DNA of 64,000 nt, taken from Prunus persica (lineage: Eukaryota; Streptophyta; Magnoliopsida; Rosales; Rosaceae). The notes under the pieces are model-generated. The model searched no databases. It worked only from the letters and a program-made list of their open reading frames with translations, and was not told the DNA's origin. The DNA lies in NCBI RefSeq assembly GCF_000346465.2, contig NC_034014.1:25634305-25698304 (forward strand), in the 5' to 3' direction. This document shows, in pieces, positions 11,100-23,200 of the stretch (position 1 is the first letter of the stretch; every line of letters begins with the position of its first letter). Made by a program: the position numbers and the translations under genes.

Positions 11100-12240
11100 C
11101 AGCAATTTATTTTATAGATTAATTGTGTTGTATGATGAGTTTTTACAGTATGCAAATCAGGTCCAGAAGTTCCTTGATCCTCATCATACAATTACATCAG
11201 GACTTGAAGATCCATTATGATGATGTTAATATGAGAGTTGGCAGTCTCTCCGGTACTATATTTGTAAACATGTGATTGGACTTGAGGGTCCTTGATCCCT
11301 GACATGTAAATAAGGACCTGGGGTTCCTTCATGATGTAACAGTACCGTATTGGTTCATAACGCCGTACACATGGATGATAACTGTATTGGTAAATGTACT
11401 ATACACATAAATAGTGTCGTATACATGAATAGTGATGTATGCATAAATATTTACCATTTTGGGTAAACTGTCACTATTCAAAAATGGATGAGCAATTAAA
11501 TGAGATGCCAGAAGTTCCTCAAGATATGGACAATTATGTAAGGGCTTGAAGTCCAGAAATATGTATAGAAAATTGTAAAAATGTCCATACCATGAGAACA
11601 TGTGATTTTGGCTTGAGGTTCAAAATCTAATAGTGTTGAGAACCTGAAGTTCCAACAATTAAATGAACAACCCTTGAGGTATTATTGCAAATTGTGGTAT
11701 GCCACATATTTCTTTGGTATAAGAAAATGATGAATTTAATAAAGTTCGATTCTGTTATATTTTGTGAATTCCGATTGTTAAGAATACACCGTGAAATGGA
11801 TAATATCAATATAAACCTCAAATGATGAATTGAGGCTCCCCACATATTTTGATATATCTGGGCCAGAAGCACATGGATTCAAATATATGAGAAATCCCGA
11901 ATTTGAGGTTGTGGGTATATAGTAGTTAATGCTCTTCACTACTATATTGCGATATTATCGTAGCTTTTACTCAATTCATATTTCATGTCCATTTGAAAAG
12001 GGCGAATAAATTCTGAGTTTGTGTTTAGCCCAGGCCAAAAGTTCCGGACTCCCATACGTTGAAATATGAAATTTGGGAGAGTCAATGTGGTTATTTGAAC
12101 CTATAAGGCACAAAGTTCCAAACCGTCATTTTGAAAAGACGTAAAAACCACAGGTGCAAGTTTAAGAATGTGCGCAATTATTATAACAGGAACATACAAC
12201 AGATAGATTTTTTCCACCTGCAATGAAGGTGCAGACCCTG
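11100..12240. other. Internal region of LTR element with short GGAC/GTCC palindromes
   Basis: No convincing coding sequence. Short inverted motifs recur, for example at 11278-11291 (GGACTTGAGGGTCC), 11314-11327 (GGACCTGGGGTTCC) and 11640-11652 (GAACCTGAAGTTC). They look like a second, more dispersed class of small hairpins in the same element. Confidence 0.5.
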
Positions 12241-12259
12241 TAAAATCTATAAAATTACA

Positions 12260-12811
12260 TTATGTTCTGGAAGCCTCTGAAGGAAGAGGACGACGCCTCT
12301 TAAGCTTAGCCGTGAGCCTCTCGTGGTCTCCCAAAATTCTTTCATTGGAGACTTGCAGCATGTCTAGCCTTCTCAGTGTATCAACAGAGTACGAACTCAC
12401 CAGTTTCAACAAGGCATTATTCTCTCATTTAAGTTTCTCAACCTCCTGTTGAGACTCATGAAGCATTCTTTGGAGAGACGAATTTTCAGTTGTTACCCTC
12501 TCAACCTCGTTTGCTCTAGCACGCAAACGATCAGCCATGTTAGAAACAGAAGCAGCACTCTGAATGCTAAAAGCCATTGAGTCATCAATAGCCTCTTCCT
12601 CAGACCTCCCTGTTAACAGCATTTCATCCATTGGAGTAATAAAATTCCTAGCTACTATGACAGCAGTAGCATCATTCATCATCACAGAATCATTAACTGT
12701 GAGATGACGATTTTGGGATACAAAGGATGGACGCCAAACTTTGGCGTCACTGGTTGTTGTGGGAGTATCATTTAAATTGAAATAATTTGGGCAGGAAGAA
12801 GAGGAAGCCAT
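12260..12811 (-). pseudogene. Antisense coiled-coil ORF inside LTR element
   Basis: From ATG at 12811-12809 a minus-strand frame runs 128 codons (MASSSSCPNYFNLNDTPTTT...) to TGA at 12427-12425. Directly beyond the stop the same frame continues for 55 more codons (ENNALLKLVSSYSVDTLRRL...) to TAA at 12262-12260, so one base change (probably AGA to TGA) broke a protein of about 183 residues. Residues about 90-175 have a heptad-like pattern (MADRLRARANEVERVTTENS) typical of a coiled coil. The N-terminal part is Ser/Thr/Asn-rich. The frame is opposite to retrotransposon transcription. No family is recognised; it may be an element-encoded antisense gene or another captured host gene. Confidence 0.65.
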
Positions 12812-14884
12812 TTTTAAGAAGGTTTCGAAGAAAGTCTTAAGAAAACTAAAGTTTCAGAAAATGAAGGAAGTTAAGTTGAAACGCAGTTGCTCCAATCAAG
12901 TTTTGCAAAGGCAATATCTATAGGAGGAAATATGGCTACAGTTTTTCAGGATCCCAATATCTTTTCGGATCCCCATATTCTCTTTTTCTTTCCCAGATTC
13001 CAAAACTTCACGTGGCCTCCATTAATGTTTGTCGGCACTTTCGGCGTTTTCAAAGTATTATTTTCGTCAAAAGCCGATCTTGCTTTGCGGATTTCACGGA
13101 GCTATTTTTTCAAAAACACCCCGAGAATCTCGCAATTTTCTTATGGTTAATTTGAAATTCACCGGTTCTACCTATTCCTCTTATTTGTGTATAAATGTGT
13201 TACTAACGAAATTTTCTTTGCAGAAGACATCCAGTTTTCTCCATACCTAGTGATGCGATATCTACTTGTTTTTCTTATCAGTGAGCACTCAATATGCCCG
13301 AGAAGCAAGACTATCTCTGATCATCCATTCAGGAAGCGAGACTATCCCTGATCACGTTTCCGCCACATCAGGGAACTGTGAAGGCAACCTTATGCTCTAA
13401 TCTCCGGAAGTTCTTCTAGACTAGAAGAAATGAGAGCTTGTTGTTTGCTCCCACCAGCTTCCTTCCTTGATTGCTAAGCTTGTTGTCTGCTCCCACCAGC
13501 TTCCTCCCTGATTGCTTACCTTCTCTTGCAATCAATATCACAATTTTTTTTGCATTTTTTCTCTTTTTGTAACTCTCTGTTCATAAGAGATTTTATTTCT
13601 TTAGAATGAAAATATGAAGAAAGAATCCATGAAGTGATCCTAACTCTGAGGGTTATTTGTTTTTGACAGAAAAAAGAGTTGTGATTTTGCTCTTGCAGGA
13701 TATAACTAGATCATCAAGCGCTACATTATATTTACTGGGCCGATACGAGCTTGAATGATACTTGAGAAAAGTTTCTCCCACCTAAGGATGTAAGCAATAT
13801 TTGTGTTATTATATGCTTATATACTTATTTGATATTTTATCTTGAAAGGTAACCAAATGGGGAGATAAGTCTGTTCCAAAAGAATGGCTTGTATGTATCC
13901 ATGAATTATTAATGCAAATTTTACAGATTGCAAGTTAGATACATTGATAATACACTGCACAGATTAAAGTCCCATAAGAACAGAATATGGGTATAGCAGT
14001 GATCAATATGATGCACGCCTGTTGCGTAGCAAATGATGTGGATTGAAGTCCCGAAAGGACAATCCTTTGACATGTCAATATTGATATTGTGCACGCCTAA
14101 TGCGCAGCAAATTGTATGGGTTAAAGTCCCAGAAATTAATTGACATGTATGTATTAATCTGTGGCATGCCTGCAGCATGACAGATATATGGGTTCTAAAT
14201 GGTCCAACTCCCTAAATAAAGATTATCCACGCCCTACTGCAAAATAACGCTCCATTGGAGGTTATAATCCACATTCTCACATCATAAAAGCCCCCTGAAG
14301 TGGCTTGGGTACCCAAAGGCAAATAAACGCTTATAATTGATGCATGCGCATGCACATGAGAATGATGGGATCATGAATTGATGAATGACAATGTTTGGTT
14401 TTGGAGTAGCTACTCAAATCATCAATGGGCTGTGTTGATTGGAACCACGTTCAATTATTAAATATCGACAATATCATTGGCCAAAATAGAATGAGGCAAT
14501 TCCATTATAGATGAGAATGAACGTGAAAGAACAAACCCACAGTACGAACCCCAAAAGATGTTAATACTGAAAGTTATACTTGGGTGTTCAGAATAAAAGG
14601 GAATATACCTACTTTGTATGACACAATGTTTCTGGCAGAAACAAGGAATGTTGGGTTTTCTCCATATTTACAGTTTCAATTGTGCCCCCTTACTCCATAA
14701 TTACGGAGACCAACATATTATCTTTAAGGGTTATTAAATGCACGGAGCATATCACCAGAAGTGATTCCCTAAAGATGTATAAATAGCAGGGTTAAAGCTA
14801 TTTATGTGTCATAAAGTTTAATCCCTTTTAAACAAAATCCTTTGAGAGGATTGAAATTGCATACAGCAAGTCCCTAAAGGACAT
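12812..14884. other. Internal non-coding region of LTR element
   Basis: AT-rich, with a duplicated AAGCGAGACTATCCCTGATCA-like phrase near 13300-13360, a repeated CTTGTTGTCTGCTCCCACCAGCTT-like phrase near 13437-13503, and loosely repeated blocks around 13960-14170 containing AAAGTCCC and GCACGCCT motifs. No gag or integrase was recognised. Confidence 0.5.
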
Positions 14885-15175
14885 GTGCTTGAAGCACAAA
14901 ATCTGTACTCAATATTAATATGCATAAATTGCCTCAGTGAGTACATTGATTATATTGTGTTTGCAAAGCTTCTGAAGAGTTCAAGAAATATTTGTCTCGA
15001 CTTAAAGATCGAGCATTATGCCAACGAGATTCTTGCTTATACTAAGAAAGTATTGAAGTATTTTTTGAGGATTATCCGTTGGGCACTTAAATGTTTTTCC
15101 GGAAGTATATTGGACCGTACATTGTATTTTTCAGATGGAGCTCAACTCCATCACCATCATTTTGGGATGATGTGA
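14885..15175 (+). pseudogene. Copia reverse-transcriptase remnant
   Basis: The frame contains KLLKSSRNICLDLKIEHYAN followed by EILAYTKKVLKYF. This aligns with the end of Copia reverse transcriptase, where a conserved block of the type CLGLQIE is followed by YTEKVLKRF. Flanking sequence (for example VIRYADSGN further on, about 15250-15285) fits a degraded continuation towards RNase H. Catalytic residues are not present in this scrap. It supports assignment of the element to Copia. Confidence 0.6.
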
Positions 15176-15310
15176 GGCATATTTGATGCTATTTCAGCAT
15201 AACACCATATACAGACATATTTTTGCGTGAACTTACAAATAGCCCAAGTGTTATTAGATATGCGGACTCTGGAAATCTCTATGGTCGCTTACAGGAAAAA
15301 GCTAGTCATG

Positions 15311-15737
15311 AAGTTTTCAGGGGGAGCATGGTATTAATAAAGACCTTCACACACTGTACTCTTTTTCCTTCATCCAGGTTTTTATCCCACTGGGTTTTTC
15401 CTGGTAAGGTTTTAACGAGGCAGTGTCGCTCAAGATTGACTCACAGAAGCAGTGTCAACTCCGATATTCAGAAAGGTGATCAACAGTATGACTTAAAGAT
15501 ATTTTGCCAAGCATCAGGGGGAGCGTGCTATCAATAAAGACCTTCAAACACTGTACTCTTTTTCCTTCGTCCAGGTTTTTATCCCATTGGGTTTTTCCTG
15601 GCAAGGTTATAACGAGGCAGTGTCACACGCGTGTCAATATACACAGAATTTTATGTTACACATGATTATGTACTCTTTTTCCCTTTGACCAGTTTTTGTC
15701 CCATTGGGTTTTTACTGGCAAGGTTTTTAACGAGGCA
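15311..15737 (+). repeat. Triplicated Copia 3'-end segment
   Basis: Copy 1 (about 15311-15427) and copy 2 (about 15509-15624) share CAGGGGGAGC, AATAAAGACCTTCA, a CTCTTTTTCCTTC block, GGTTTTTATCCCA, and AACGAGGCAGTGTC. Copy 3 (about 15670-15737) keeps only the second half and leads into the real polypurine tract. Copies 1 and 2 therefore also duplicate a polypurine-tract-like motif. Confidence 0.85.
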
Positions 15738-15770
15738 TATTCCATATCATTTGTGGTCTCCAAGGGGGAG

Positions 15771-15929
15771 TGTTGTAAATAATAAGGTGGAGCCCACCTC
15801 CAATTGGAAGAGGCTTTGCCTACAAAAGGGTTCACACCCTTCCTTTGTAAACACATACAGATAATACTGAAGAGAGAACAACAATTCTCTGCTCCTAAAT
15901 TCTCTCCTCAATTCTTTGGTTTTATAACA
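15771..15929 (+). repeat. 3' LTR
   Basis: 159 bp, same ends and length as the left LTR, one noticed substitution. Preceded by AAGGGGGAG and followed by the target duplicate CAACT at 15930-15934. Confidence 0.93.
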
Positions 15930-16049
15930 CAACTCGGTTTTTAAAATAAAAGAAAAGGAAAATGCTTCAAAATTACAACAAAAGTACACTACCATTCTAT
16001 TGAATTCTAAAATCTTTCTTGAATACAAGAACAAAATGCATCTCCAGGT

Positions 16050-16053
<4 letters not shown>

Positions 16054-16095
<42 letters not shown>
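16054..16095. repeat. (CT)n microsatellite
   Basis: About 21 CT units. It ends 11 bases short of the OTU stop codon (minus strand), so it lies in that gene's 3' UTR as GA repeats. Confidence 0.95.
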
Positions 16096-16097
<2 letters not shown>

Positions 16098-16105
16098 GTT
16101 TCTCC

Positions 16106-16599
16106 TCATACAAGCAGATCATAGTGGTTGCTGCCACTGTACAAGAGCCTTACAACCTTCCTGGGTTTTCTGTTTCTAGAACCTTTACCAAACTCGGTTC
16201 CGTATTCTGCAATGGGAATGAAACCAGAACTCCTCCCACCATTTGTATGCTGCAACCAATTCAACCAACAGATCACAACTGAAAGTATAAAACATAACTA
16301 GGAAAAACGTGCAACTCTAACAATCTCCACCTTTAAACTATGCTAGTTTATTAGGTGGAACAAAAATTAATGAGGGGAGATTCTCTAACAGCTAGACAAG
16401 TCCATAATCTGGAGCTCTTCTTAGGTCAGGTTTGAGTATCTCCCAAACTATCTCCCAAACTAAAGAAGATGCATTGGCATAAAAAAGAGATAGGCTTTTC
16501 AGTGAAAAATATACCTCATGCTCTGGTATGTAAACAGTGATTGGCTGCCCACACAACTTTGACAGCACCTGCAGTATTGAAGGTCAGAGGTCACACAAC

Positions 16600-16646
<47 letters not shown>

Positions 16647-18290
16647 GAAAGAGCATTAACAACTGTGAGAAAACGGATTACAACAACAAATATGTGAAAC
16701 TGTACCTTTTTTCTATTCTAATAGACTAAAAATAGCATTTCATGTTCGCAGTCTAATTACCATAGTAATTATAAGATCTTCTTCGGCAGTATGCTGGGTT
16801 TAAAATACCAACTCCCGCCGCCATATGGATAATCTCATACTGGAGAAACGATAGCCCTCCACTTAAAGTATAAATTTCCCATACAATAATCCCATACAAT
16901 AATTACTTAACTTAAGATACCACCTAACCAAAAATCATGTCTAAATGATTGGTAATATCTACAGTTGACAATCCGATGATACTAATGATATGAAACAAAA
17001 CGTCACAAAATGTTAGAACTGAACTAGAAGATCAAGAGTACTGACCAGCAGCTCCGACTCTCCTCCCCAGAAATCAGGTCTTGTGATGCGCTGGCAGTAA
17101 CTATGGAATGACATTTACAGATGTATTATTAGATTGATTTCCATCATAAGGACATGCTAAAACACTTGAACACCAAAATTGATAAAAATATAGAGGTCTA
17201 CCGGTTTAAGGATTCGTCAACAGTAATTGCCACCAGAGCCGCTTCATACTTGGGACGCTCTTCCTCATCTTCACATATAATCTCTTTCACAGCCATCCGT
17301 AGTTCGTCTATGTTTTCACAGTAATTTATTTAGTCATTCTAAATTGCCTCCAAAAGTAATAAGGAAATGCGAAATCCAAAAAGAGGTTATGAAAACCAAA
17401 CATTAATCCAACCTAAACCTATAACACCAGTGCAATAAAGCTAATGGGACTCTTGGTCACATTACCACAGAAATTATACAGAACGACATCATGCTTAACA
17501 GAAAGTGACCCAAGCCACAAATTTATAGATACATTCAGAATTAGATATCATAGAATGAAAGAAATACAACCATGCCTTCCATGATTTCAATCAATTAAAC
17601 ATTATTGAAATCCACATTGACAAATAAGAACATTTATGCAAACCCAGCATACCTGCATCATTTTTCTCCTCCCTTGGGCTAAGAGAAAATCCTTTATTGA
17701 AGGCCATTCCTTTGACCTGATTAAGATTTGAAACTGTGAGACAGAGAGAGACAGAGACAGAGACAGAGCTCAATTCACTAGTTTTTAAGTCTGAACAAAA
17801 ATTAGATGTACAATTCTCAAATACCAGTGCACGAAATAGACAACGTCCGTCGCCAGTAACTTTCTGAACCGAATAGCGTTCAACTTTTTTCGTGGCCGAT
17901 GATCCTCTGCTTCTGCCACAACACAATGGTCCGTGCTTTAGGGTTTCAAAGTTATGAAATCAATAAAAAATTAACTTGAAAATTAAAAATCGGTGAATCT
18001 TAAAGAATACAGTAGGAAATTTACAGTGACGGTCCAATTCTAGCAAAGAACCGGTGGCTGTAGTCTCCGAACAACGCCGTTGGGTTCACCTGAGAATTCG
18101 AAGATGAAATTGAGAGAACGGGGGAGGAGACGAGCTCGAACTGAGCAATTCCATTCTTCAGCTGCTCAAGGACAATCTCTGGCGTACCAAACAATGCATA
18201 TGAGAATGAATATATTCAGAGAACGGAAGTGAGGGCGGTGAAGTTGCACAGAAGTGTGAGATTATTACCATTTGAACGTTTGTCCGCCAT
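16106..18290 (-). CDS. OTU-domain deubiquitinase (OTU3-like)
   Basis: Eight exons: 18290-18269, 18178-18025, 17912-17825, 17716-17653, 17307-17202, 17100-17046, 16568-16515 and 16249-16106. They total 228 residues in frame with GT-AG introns. The OTU protease domain begins at about residue 70. The catalytic loop is SVQKVTGDGRCLFRAL with Asp80 and Cys83, and the catalytic His223 lies in SGSNHYDLL near the C-terminus. Between them are the family blocks KGMAFNKGFSLSPREEKNDADELRM (split by an intron), DFWGGESELLVLSKL and PITVYIPEHE. OTU enzymes are cysteine proteases that remove ubiquitin; plant members of this short form are cytosolic or nuclear. The start is the first ATG of a seven-residue first exon, as in homologues. 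A (CA)n repeat lies in intron 6, about 40 bases before the acceptor. The Arabidopsis orthologue is probably OTU3, from recall only. Confidence 0.92.
16606..16645. repeat. (CA)n microsatellite in OTU intron
   Basis: About 20 CA units (GT on the gene strand) in the intron preceding the exon at 16568-16515. Confidence 0.93.
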
Positions 18291-20217
18291 GGAAGAGCTG
18301 CTGTGGGACGACGACCGTGGATTGAACGTGGAGGCCAACACCGGATAAAGCAAATGCGCGCAATTAAAAACGCAGTCGTATTGGGTGGCGATGGGAACGA
18401 CGCCGTTTGAGATGAGACCGTTTGTCATTTAGTTTGGGTGCCTTGGGCTGGGCCTAGGCTTTTAAATTTCGTCAGCGCGGGTATTCATTCCTGTCAGCCT
18501 AGCCCATCCTTGGAGAGAATTTGTATACTGGGCTGGACGAAACTAATTGGATTTTTTTTTTTTCTGGTCTAGAATTTGATTTTTGCTTAAAGAGGGGGAA
18601 CTTCTATAACCAGGGGTGAGGAATTCAATCCAGCCGTCCGATGTTGAGAAGTTCATTAACGGATGGCTACTAAGGATTCTCATATTATAACATCTCACTG
18701 TAACTCCTCATTACAGTATCACTGTAAAAATGGGAGATTTATAACTAAAATCTATCATAATACGATTTTGTTCTTGAAATCAATTAAAAAATAATGGGCT
18801 TTGGAAAATGATGTGTAGACCCGGATGTTGATAGGTGAAAATTCAAAACTATGACTATTTGTAATTTGTTGTGAATTCGATCAATTTTTCACTCAATTGT
18901 AAATGAGCGAGGAGGAGTGGCACTCCATGGTCCATGGCACCTCCTACCAACCAACCACCTAACCAAACAAGCATAAGAATTTCCACTCCACGTCACCCCA
19001 AATTTTCCTACTAATTTTGAGGTGCCGGCACAATATACACCAACATTATTGCCCTATTTTTTTTTTTATGGCATTGAGCCATGTTGCGCTATCAAATTCA
19101 TTATCCACTAAAAATTATAATAATAAAATGACTAAAGTTAATATAAATGACTATCAACTGTTGATGCATTTACAATTGAAAACTATCTACGTGTGGGTTG
19201 ATTCAATTTAGCATTGATTCATTCATGTACCGCATTGTACCGTCCACTCACATAAATGATTTATTGGATTAAGGAGATAATTAGTTTAATAAGAGGAGTG
19301 GAGCCCTAGGAGAGGGAACATCGAAGGCATCGAGCCCAAGTCACGTGCGCAAGAGCCACACACTCACGTGCCTCGACGAAGAACCAAAAGGCCTATGGCT
19401 CTATGCCTTTGTCTTGCGAGTCTTGAATTTCCACACATGCAACGGCCAAACCGAAAAATGCTGGCTATTTATTTATATAAATTCTTGATATATAATAAAG
19501 GCTCAGCCAGGTCCCTCATATGAGTCAACTCAGTACTAACTCGTAAAGTCATAAGAAGTATCGCCCAACACGCTCTTAAGAAAACCCCAAAACTGCGTGC
19601 CTCTCCTTGACGATCTCCACGAAGCTCCAGCTCCAGCCATTTCTCTCTGTCTCTCTCGCATTGTCCGATAATAACACTCACATCATCTCTCTCCGCCTCC
19701 ATTCTCTATCAAAGCGCCTCTCAGATCCTTCTCTCTGCGTGATCTCAGCTCCTCCTCTCTCCACTGCTTTCCGGTAAATTTTCCCGAGAAAATTTCATCT
19801 CTTCCATTTCTCATTTCATTTCAGTTGCTCTAGAAGAAAGAATCTGTTCATTTCTGTACTGGAACACTGAAATTAGGTTTTTGTTTCATGCATGTTCAAT
19901 CTCTGCTTTGCTTTGCTTTGGATTCTTCTTTTTCTGCTTGGTTACCAGGAAATGGAGGAAAGATTGGGATTTGGGAGGAGAAGTTTGGTTTTTTGCTTTT
20001 AGAATCATAGGAAATCAGCTCAAGTAGTTCGATTGCTTTAGCTTTTATTTGGATTTTTTTTTGGCGGGGGGTGGGAGCTAATTAGAAGCTTAGTTTAGAA
20101 AATTGCTCTGATAATCTAATTGGTAATTTTTTTCCAGATTCACAAGTTCTGGAGCTGTACTTGAGAATTAGAGATCTGATTGGCGAGGCTAGTGTATAAT
20201 TTGGAGAGGTTTGGAGA
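18291..20217. other. OTU-CAC3 divergent intergenic region with CAC3 leader
   Basis: Divergent promoters for OTU (minus) and CAC3 (plus). About 18598-18750 reads like an old MITE or dispersed repeat (motifs GCCGTCCGATG and CATTACAGTATCACTGTAA), not identified further. CT-rich leader sequence from about 19610 to 19770 is followed by a probable leader intron 19774-20137 (GTAAAT...TTTCCAG), which ends 80 bases before the CAC3 start codon. No protein gene is seen. Confidence 0.5.
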
Positions 20218-23200
20218 ATGGCTTCGATATCTCATTCTTCATTGGCGTTCACTGGAACAAGCTCTGCTTCCGATCTTTTTCGGAGTTCCAGTAATGGCGT
20301 CAGTGGAGTTCCTCTAAGAGCCCTAGGGAAGGTACGATTGGGCATGAGGAGGAACCTTGCTGTCGTCGCCAAGCTTAGGAAGGTGAAGAAGCACGAGTAC
20401 CCTTGGCCTGAGGATCCCGATCCCAATGTTAAAGGAGGAGTGCTCACTCATCTCTCGCATTTCAAGCCGCTGAAAGAAAAGCCCAAGCCGGTTACTTTGC
20501 CATTTGAGAAGCCACTTGTTGATATCGAAAAGAAGATCATTGATGTAAACCTTCTGTGCTGATTTGAAGATGTATTGGATTATTTTAGAATTTGTCATGA
20601 TTTTTGGCTTTAGTTTAACGAGATACTTATTGATCACAGGTGCGGAAGATGGCAAATGAAACTGGGCTGGACTTCAGTGATCAAATTATTTTGTTGGAGA
20701 ATAAATACAACCAGGTTTGATGAATAAATGCCTGGCTTTTGTTGAGTTAGAAAATCAGTAACTAATGTACAGATTTTGGTACATAAATAAACTAGTTTCT
20801 GGTTCTGAAGTTCTCTGTTGATGTATATCTTTTGATTTCAGGCTTTAAAGGATTTATATACGAATCTGACTCCTATACAACGTGTGAATATTGCACGACA
20901 TCCTAACAGGCCAACTTTCCTTGATCATGTCTTTAACATTACTGATAAGGTTTGATACTCATTACTTCACTTATGGATTTTTTGCATATTGTCTATCCTT
21001 AAATTTTTATTTTTATTTTTATTTTTTTGGGAAAAAATGAGTCAGTTAGTGGGTTTGCAAGTGCTGGAAATAATTGCATTGTAACTTTTTTCATTGTTTT
21101 TAACTTGTACAGTTTGTAGAGCTTCATGGAGACCGGGCAGGGTATGACGATCCTGCTATTGTCACTGGTATAGGAACTATAGATGGTAGAAGATATATGT
21201 TCATGGGTCACCAGAAAGGTAGAAATACGAAGGAGAACATTCAGCGTAATTTCGGGATGCCTACTCCCCATGGGTATGCCAAATGAACTTGTGCATTATA
21301 GTAATAAGATATAAGATTATCTTTTGTGTCCAACTTAATATGCCTTCCAAAACTTAATATTGGACACTTATATTCATGCAGTTATCGGAAGGCTATGCGC
21401 ATGATGTACTATGCAGATCACCATGGGTTCCCCATTGTTACTTTCATTGATACCCCGGGTGCATATGCAGACCTTAAATCCGAGGAACTGGGCCAAGTAT
21501 GTGATAGCTCTACTGTAAATTTCACATGAATCTCTTTTAGATTTTCTGCTGGGTCATCTAATTTGTTTGCGTTTCAAACATCCAGGGTGAAGCCATAGCT
21601 CACAACTTGCGGACTATGTTTGGCCTGAAGGTACCAATTGTCTCTATTGTCATTGGGGAAGGTGGCTCTGGTGGTGCCCTTGCCATTGGCTGTGCTAATA
21701 AGTTATTAATGCTTGAAAATGCAGTTTTCTATGTTGCCAGGTAATTTGGGTTTTGCTTTTCTCTGATTGCATCTCTTAGGGAAGTTGTAAAATGGAAATT
21801 TGCTTGTTCCTTTCTTCATTTTTGAGTGACAAGATGATTCTCAAGTGGTGGTGTACTAGATATAGTTGGCTTTGCAAAATTCAACTCTAAAGGGGTCAAT
21901 TGCCTGGAAGGACTGTAGGCCATATATCCGGATTAATCCCATTTTTTCTCGTCATTAGTTCCGAAATATTGAGTCTTATATTTATGTTACATGTAAGCAT
22001 CAAATTAACTTATTGTTTCTCTCTGGGATTTGTCTCTGTTCTTGTTGTATTCAGTCCAGAAGCATGTGCAGCAATCTTGTGGAAGAGTGCCAAAGCTTCT
22101 CCAAAGGTTTATATGACATTCTATTGCTCATCTTTAATTGGTTTGTTGATTATAGCCTATTGAAAGCTTCATGATCTCTGCAGGCAGCTGAAAAGCTGAA
22201 GATTACTGCAACTGAGTTGTGCAAGCTGCAAATTGCAGATGGCATCATCCCTGTATGTATCGCAATCCTTTTGTTTCGGCTTTCTTTCTTTCTATCTTTT
22301 TATTTGTTTTTTTATAAGCATTCAGTTATTAGGAAGAACATGGGAGCTTGATAACACTGTTATTTCAAAAACTTCTGCAGCACCCTATGGGGTGGGTTTT
22401 GTAATATTTCTTATTCAAACTCATCACTGTCATTGGAAACATTGATATGTCAGAAGTGGTCATTGTTTTCTATGAAAAAAGTTCTTGTTTTAATGTGTAA
22501 TATTCCTTTGTTTCTTCATCTAAACTCATCACTGTCTTTGGAAACATTGATATGTCAGAAGGGGTCATTGTTTTCTATGAATTATTTTTTTGTTTTAATG
22601 TGGTATAAAAATAAAAAAAATTTATTTATTCTTACCTTTAACCGGAACCACATGCAGATCCATTTACTCAAATTTAATGTTTTTTCCTTTACTTCCTAGC
22701 TCACCCATGATATACCAAGAAAGATGGTTGTCTGATTTATGAAATTTTTTCTTGTAGTCATTACTCAGTTTTGCTGATGTGGCATCTAAAATTTCAATTT
22801 TTTTTTTCTGACCTTTAACAGGAGCCGCTTGGTGGCGCACATGCAGATCCCTCATGGACCTCTCAACAGATAAAAAATGCAATTAACAAAGAAATGGATG
22901 TAAGTGCCTTTTCTTCTACAAAAACTAAATTTACAGTATCATTTCCTAATTTATGTCTCTTGTTTTGTTCAGGAGCTTCACAAGTTGGACACAGAAGCAC
23001 TGTTAAAGCATCGCATGATGAAGTTCCGGAACATTGGTGGGTTTCAAGAAGGAATTCCTATAGATCCAAAGAAGAAAAAGAACATGAAGAAGAAAGATGA
23101 GCCCATTAATGTAAAGACTCCAGTTTTGGATTTGGAGGGTGAGGTTGAAAAGGTGAAACAACAAATTTTGAAAGCCAAAGAATCCTCTAATGAACCTCCA

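Larger units (their letters stand above)
8983..15929 (+). mobile_element. Non-autonomous LTR retrotransposon carrying host MYB sequence
   Basis: Bounded by two 159-bp LTRs (8983-9141 and 15771-15929) that begin TGTTG and end AACA and differ at one noticed base (A/G, 36 bases in). A 5-bp target duplication CAACT sits at 8978-8982 and 15930-15934. TTATCAGCACGA directly after the left LTR is the probable primer-binding region, and the polypurine tract AAGGGGGAG ends at 15770. Between them there is no gag, protease or integrase. There is a MYB fragment, a second coding-like fragment, a hairpin array, an antisense reading frame and a Copia reverse-transcriptase remnant. The 3' end has the phrases typical of Copia elements. 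It therefore looks mobilised in trans by a Copia-type partner. Near-identical LTRs imply recent insertion. Confidence 0.93.

Noticed and set aside
14885..15175. New host gene
   Set aside because: The pattern fits a degraded Copia reverse transcriptase between the LTRs.
8983..15929. Autonomous Copia element
   Set aside because: No gag, protease or integrase motifs were found; only a reverse-transcriptase scrap remains.
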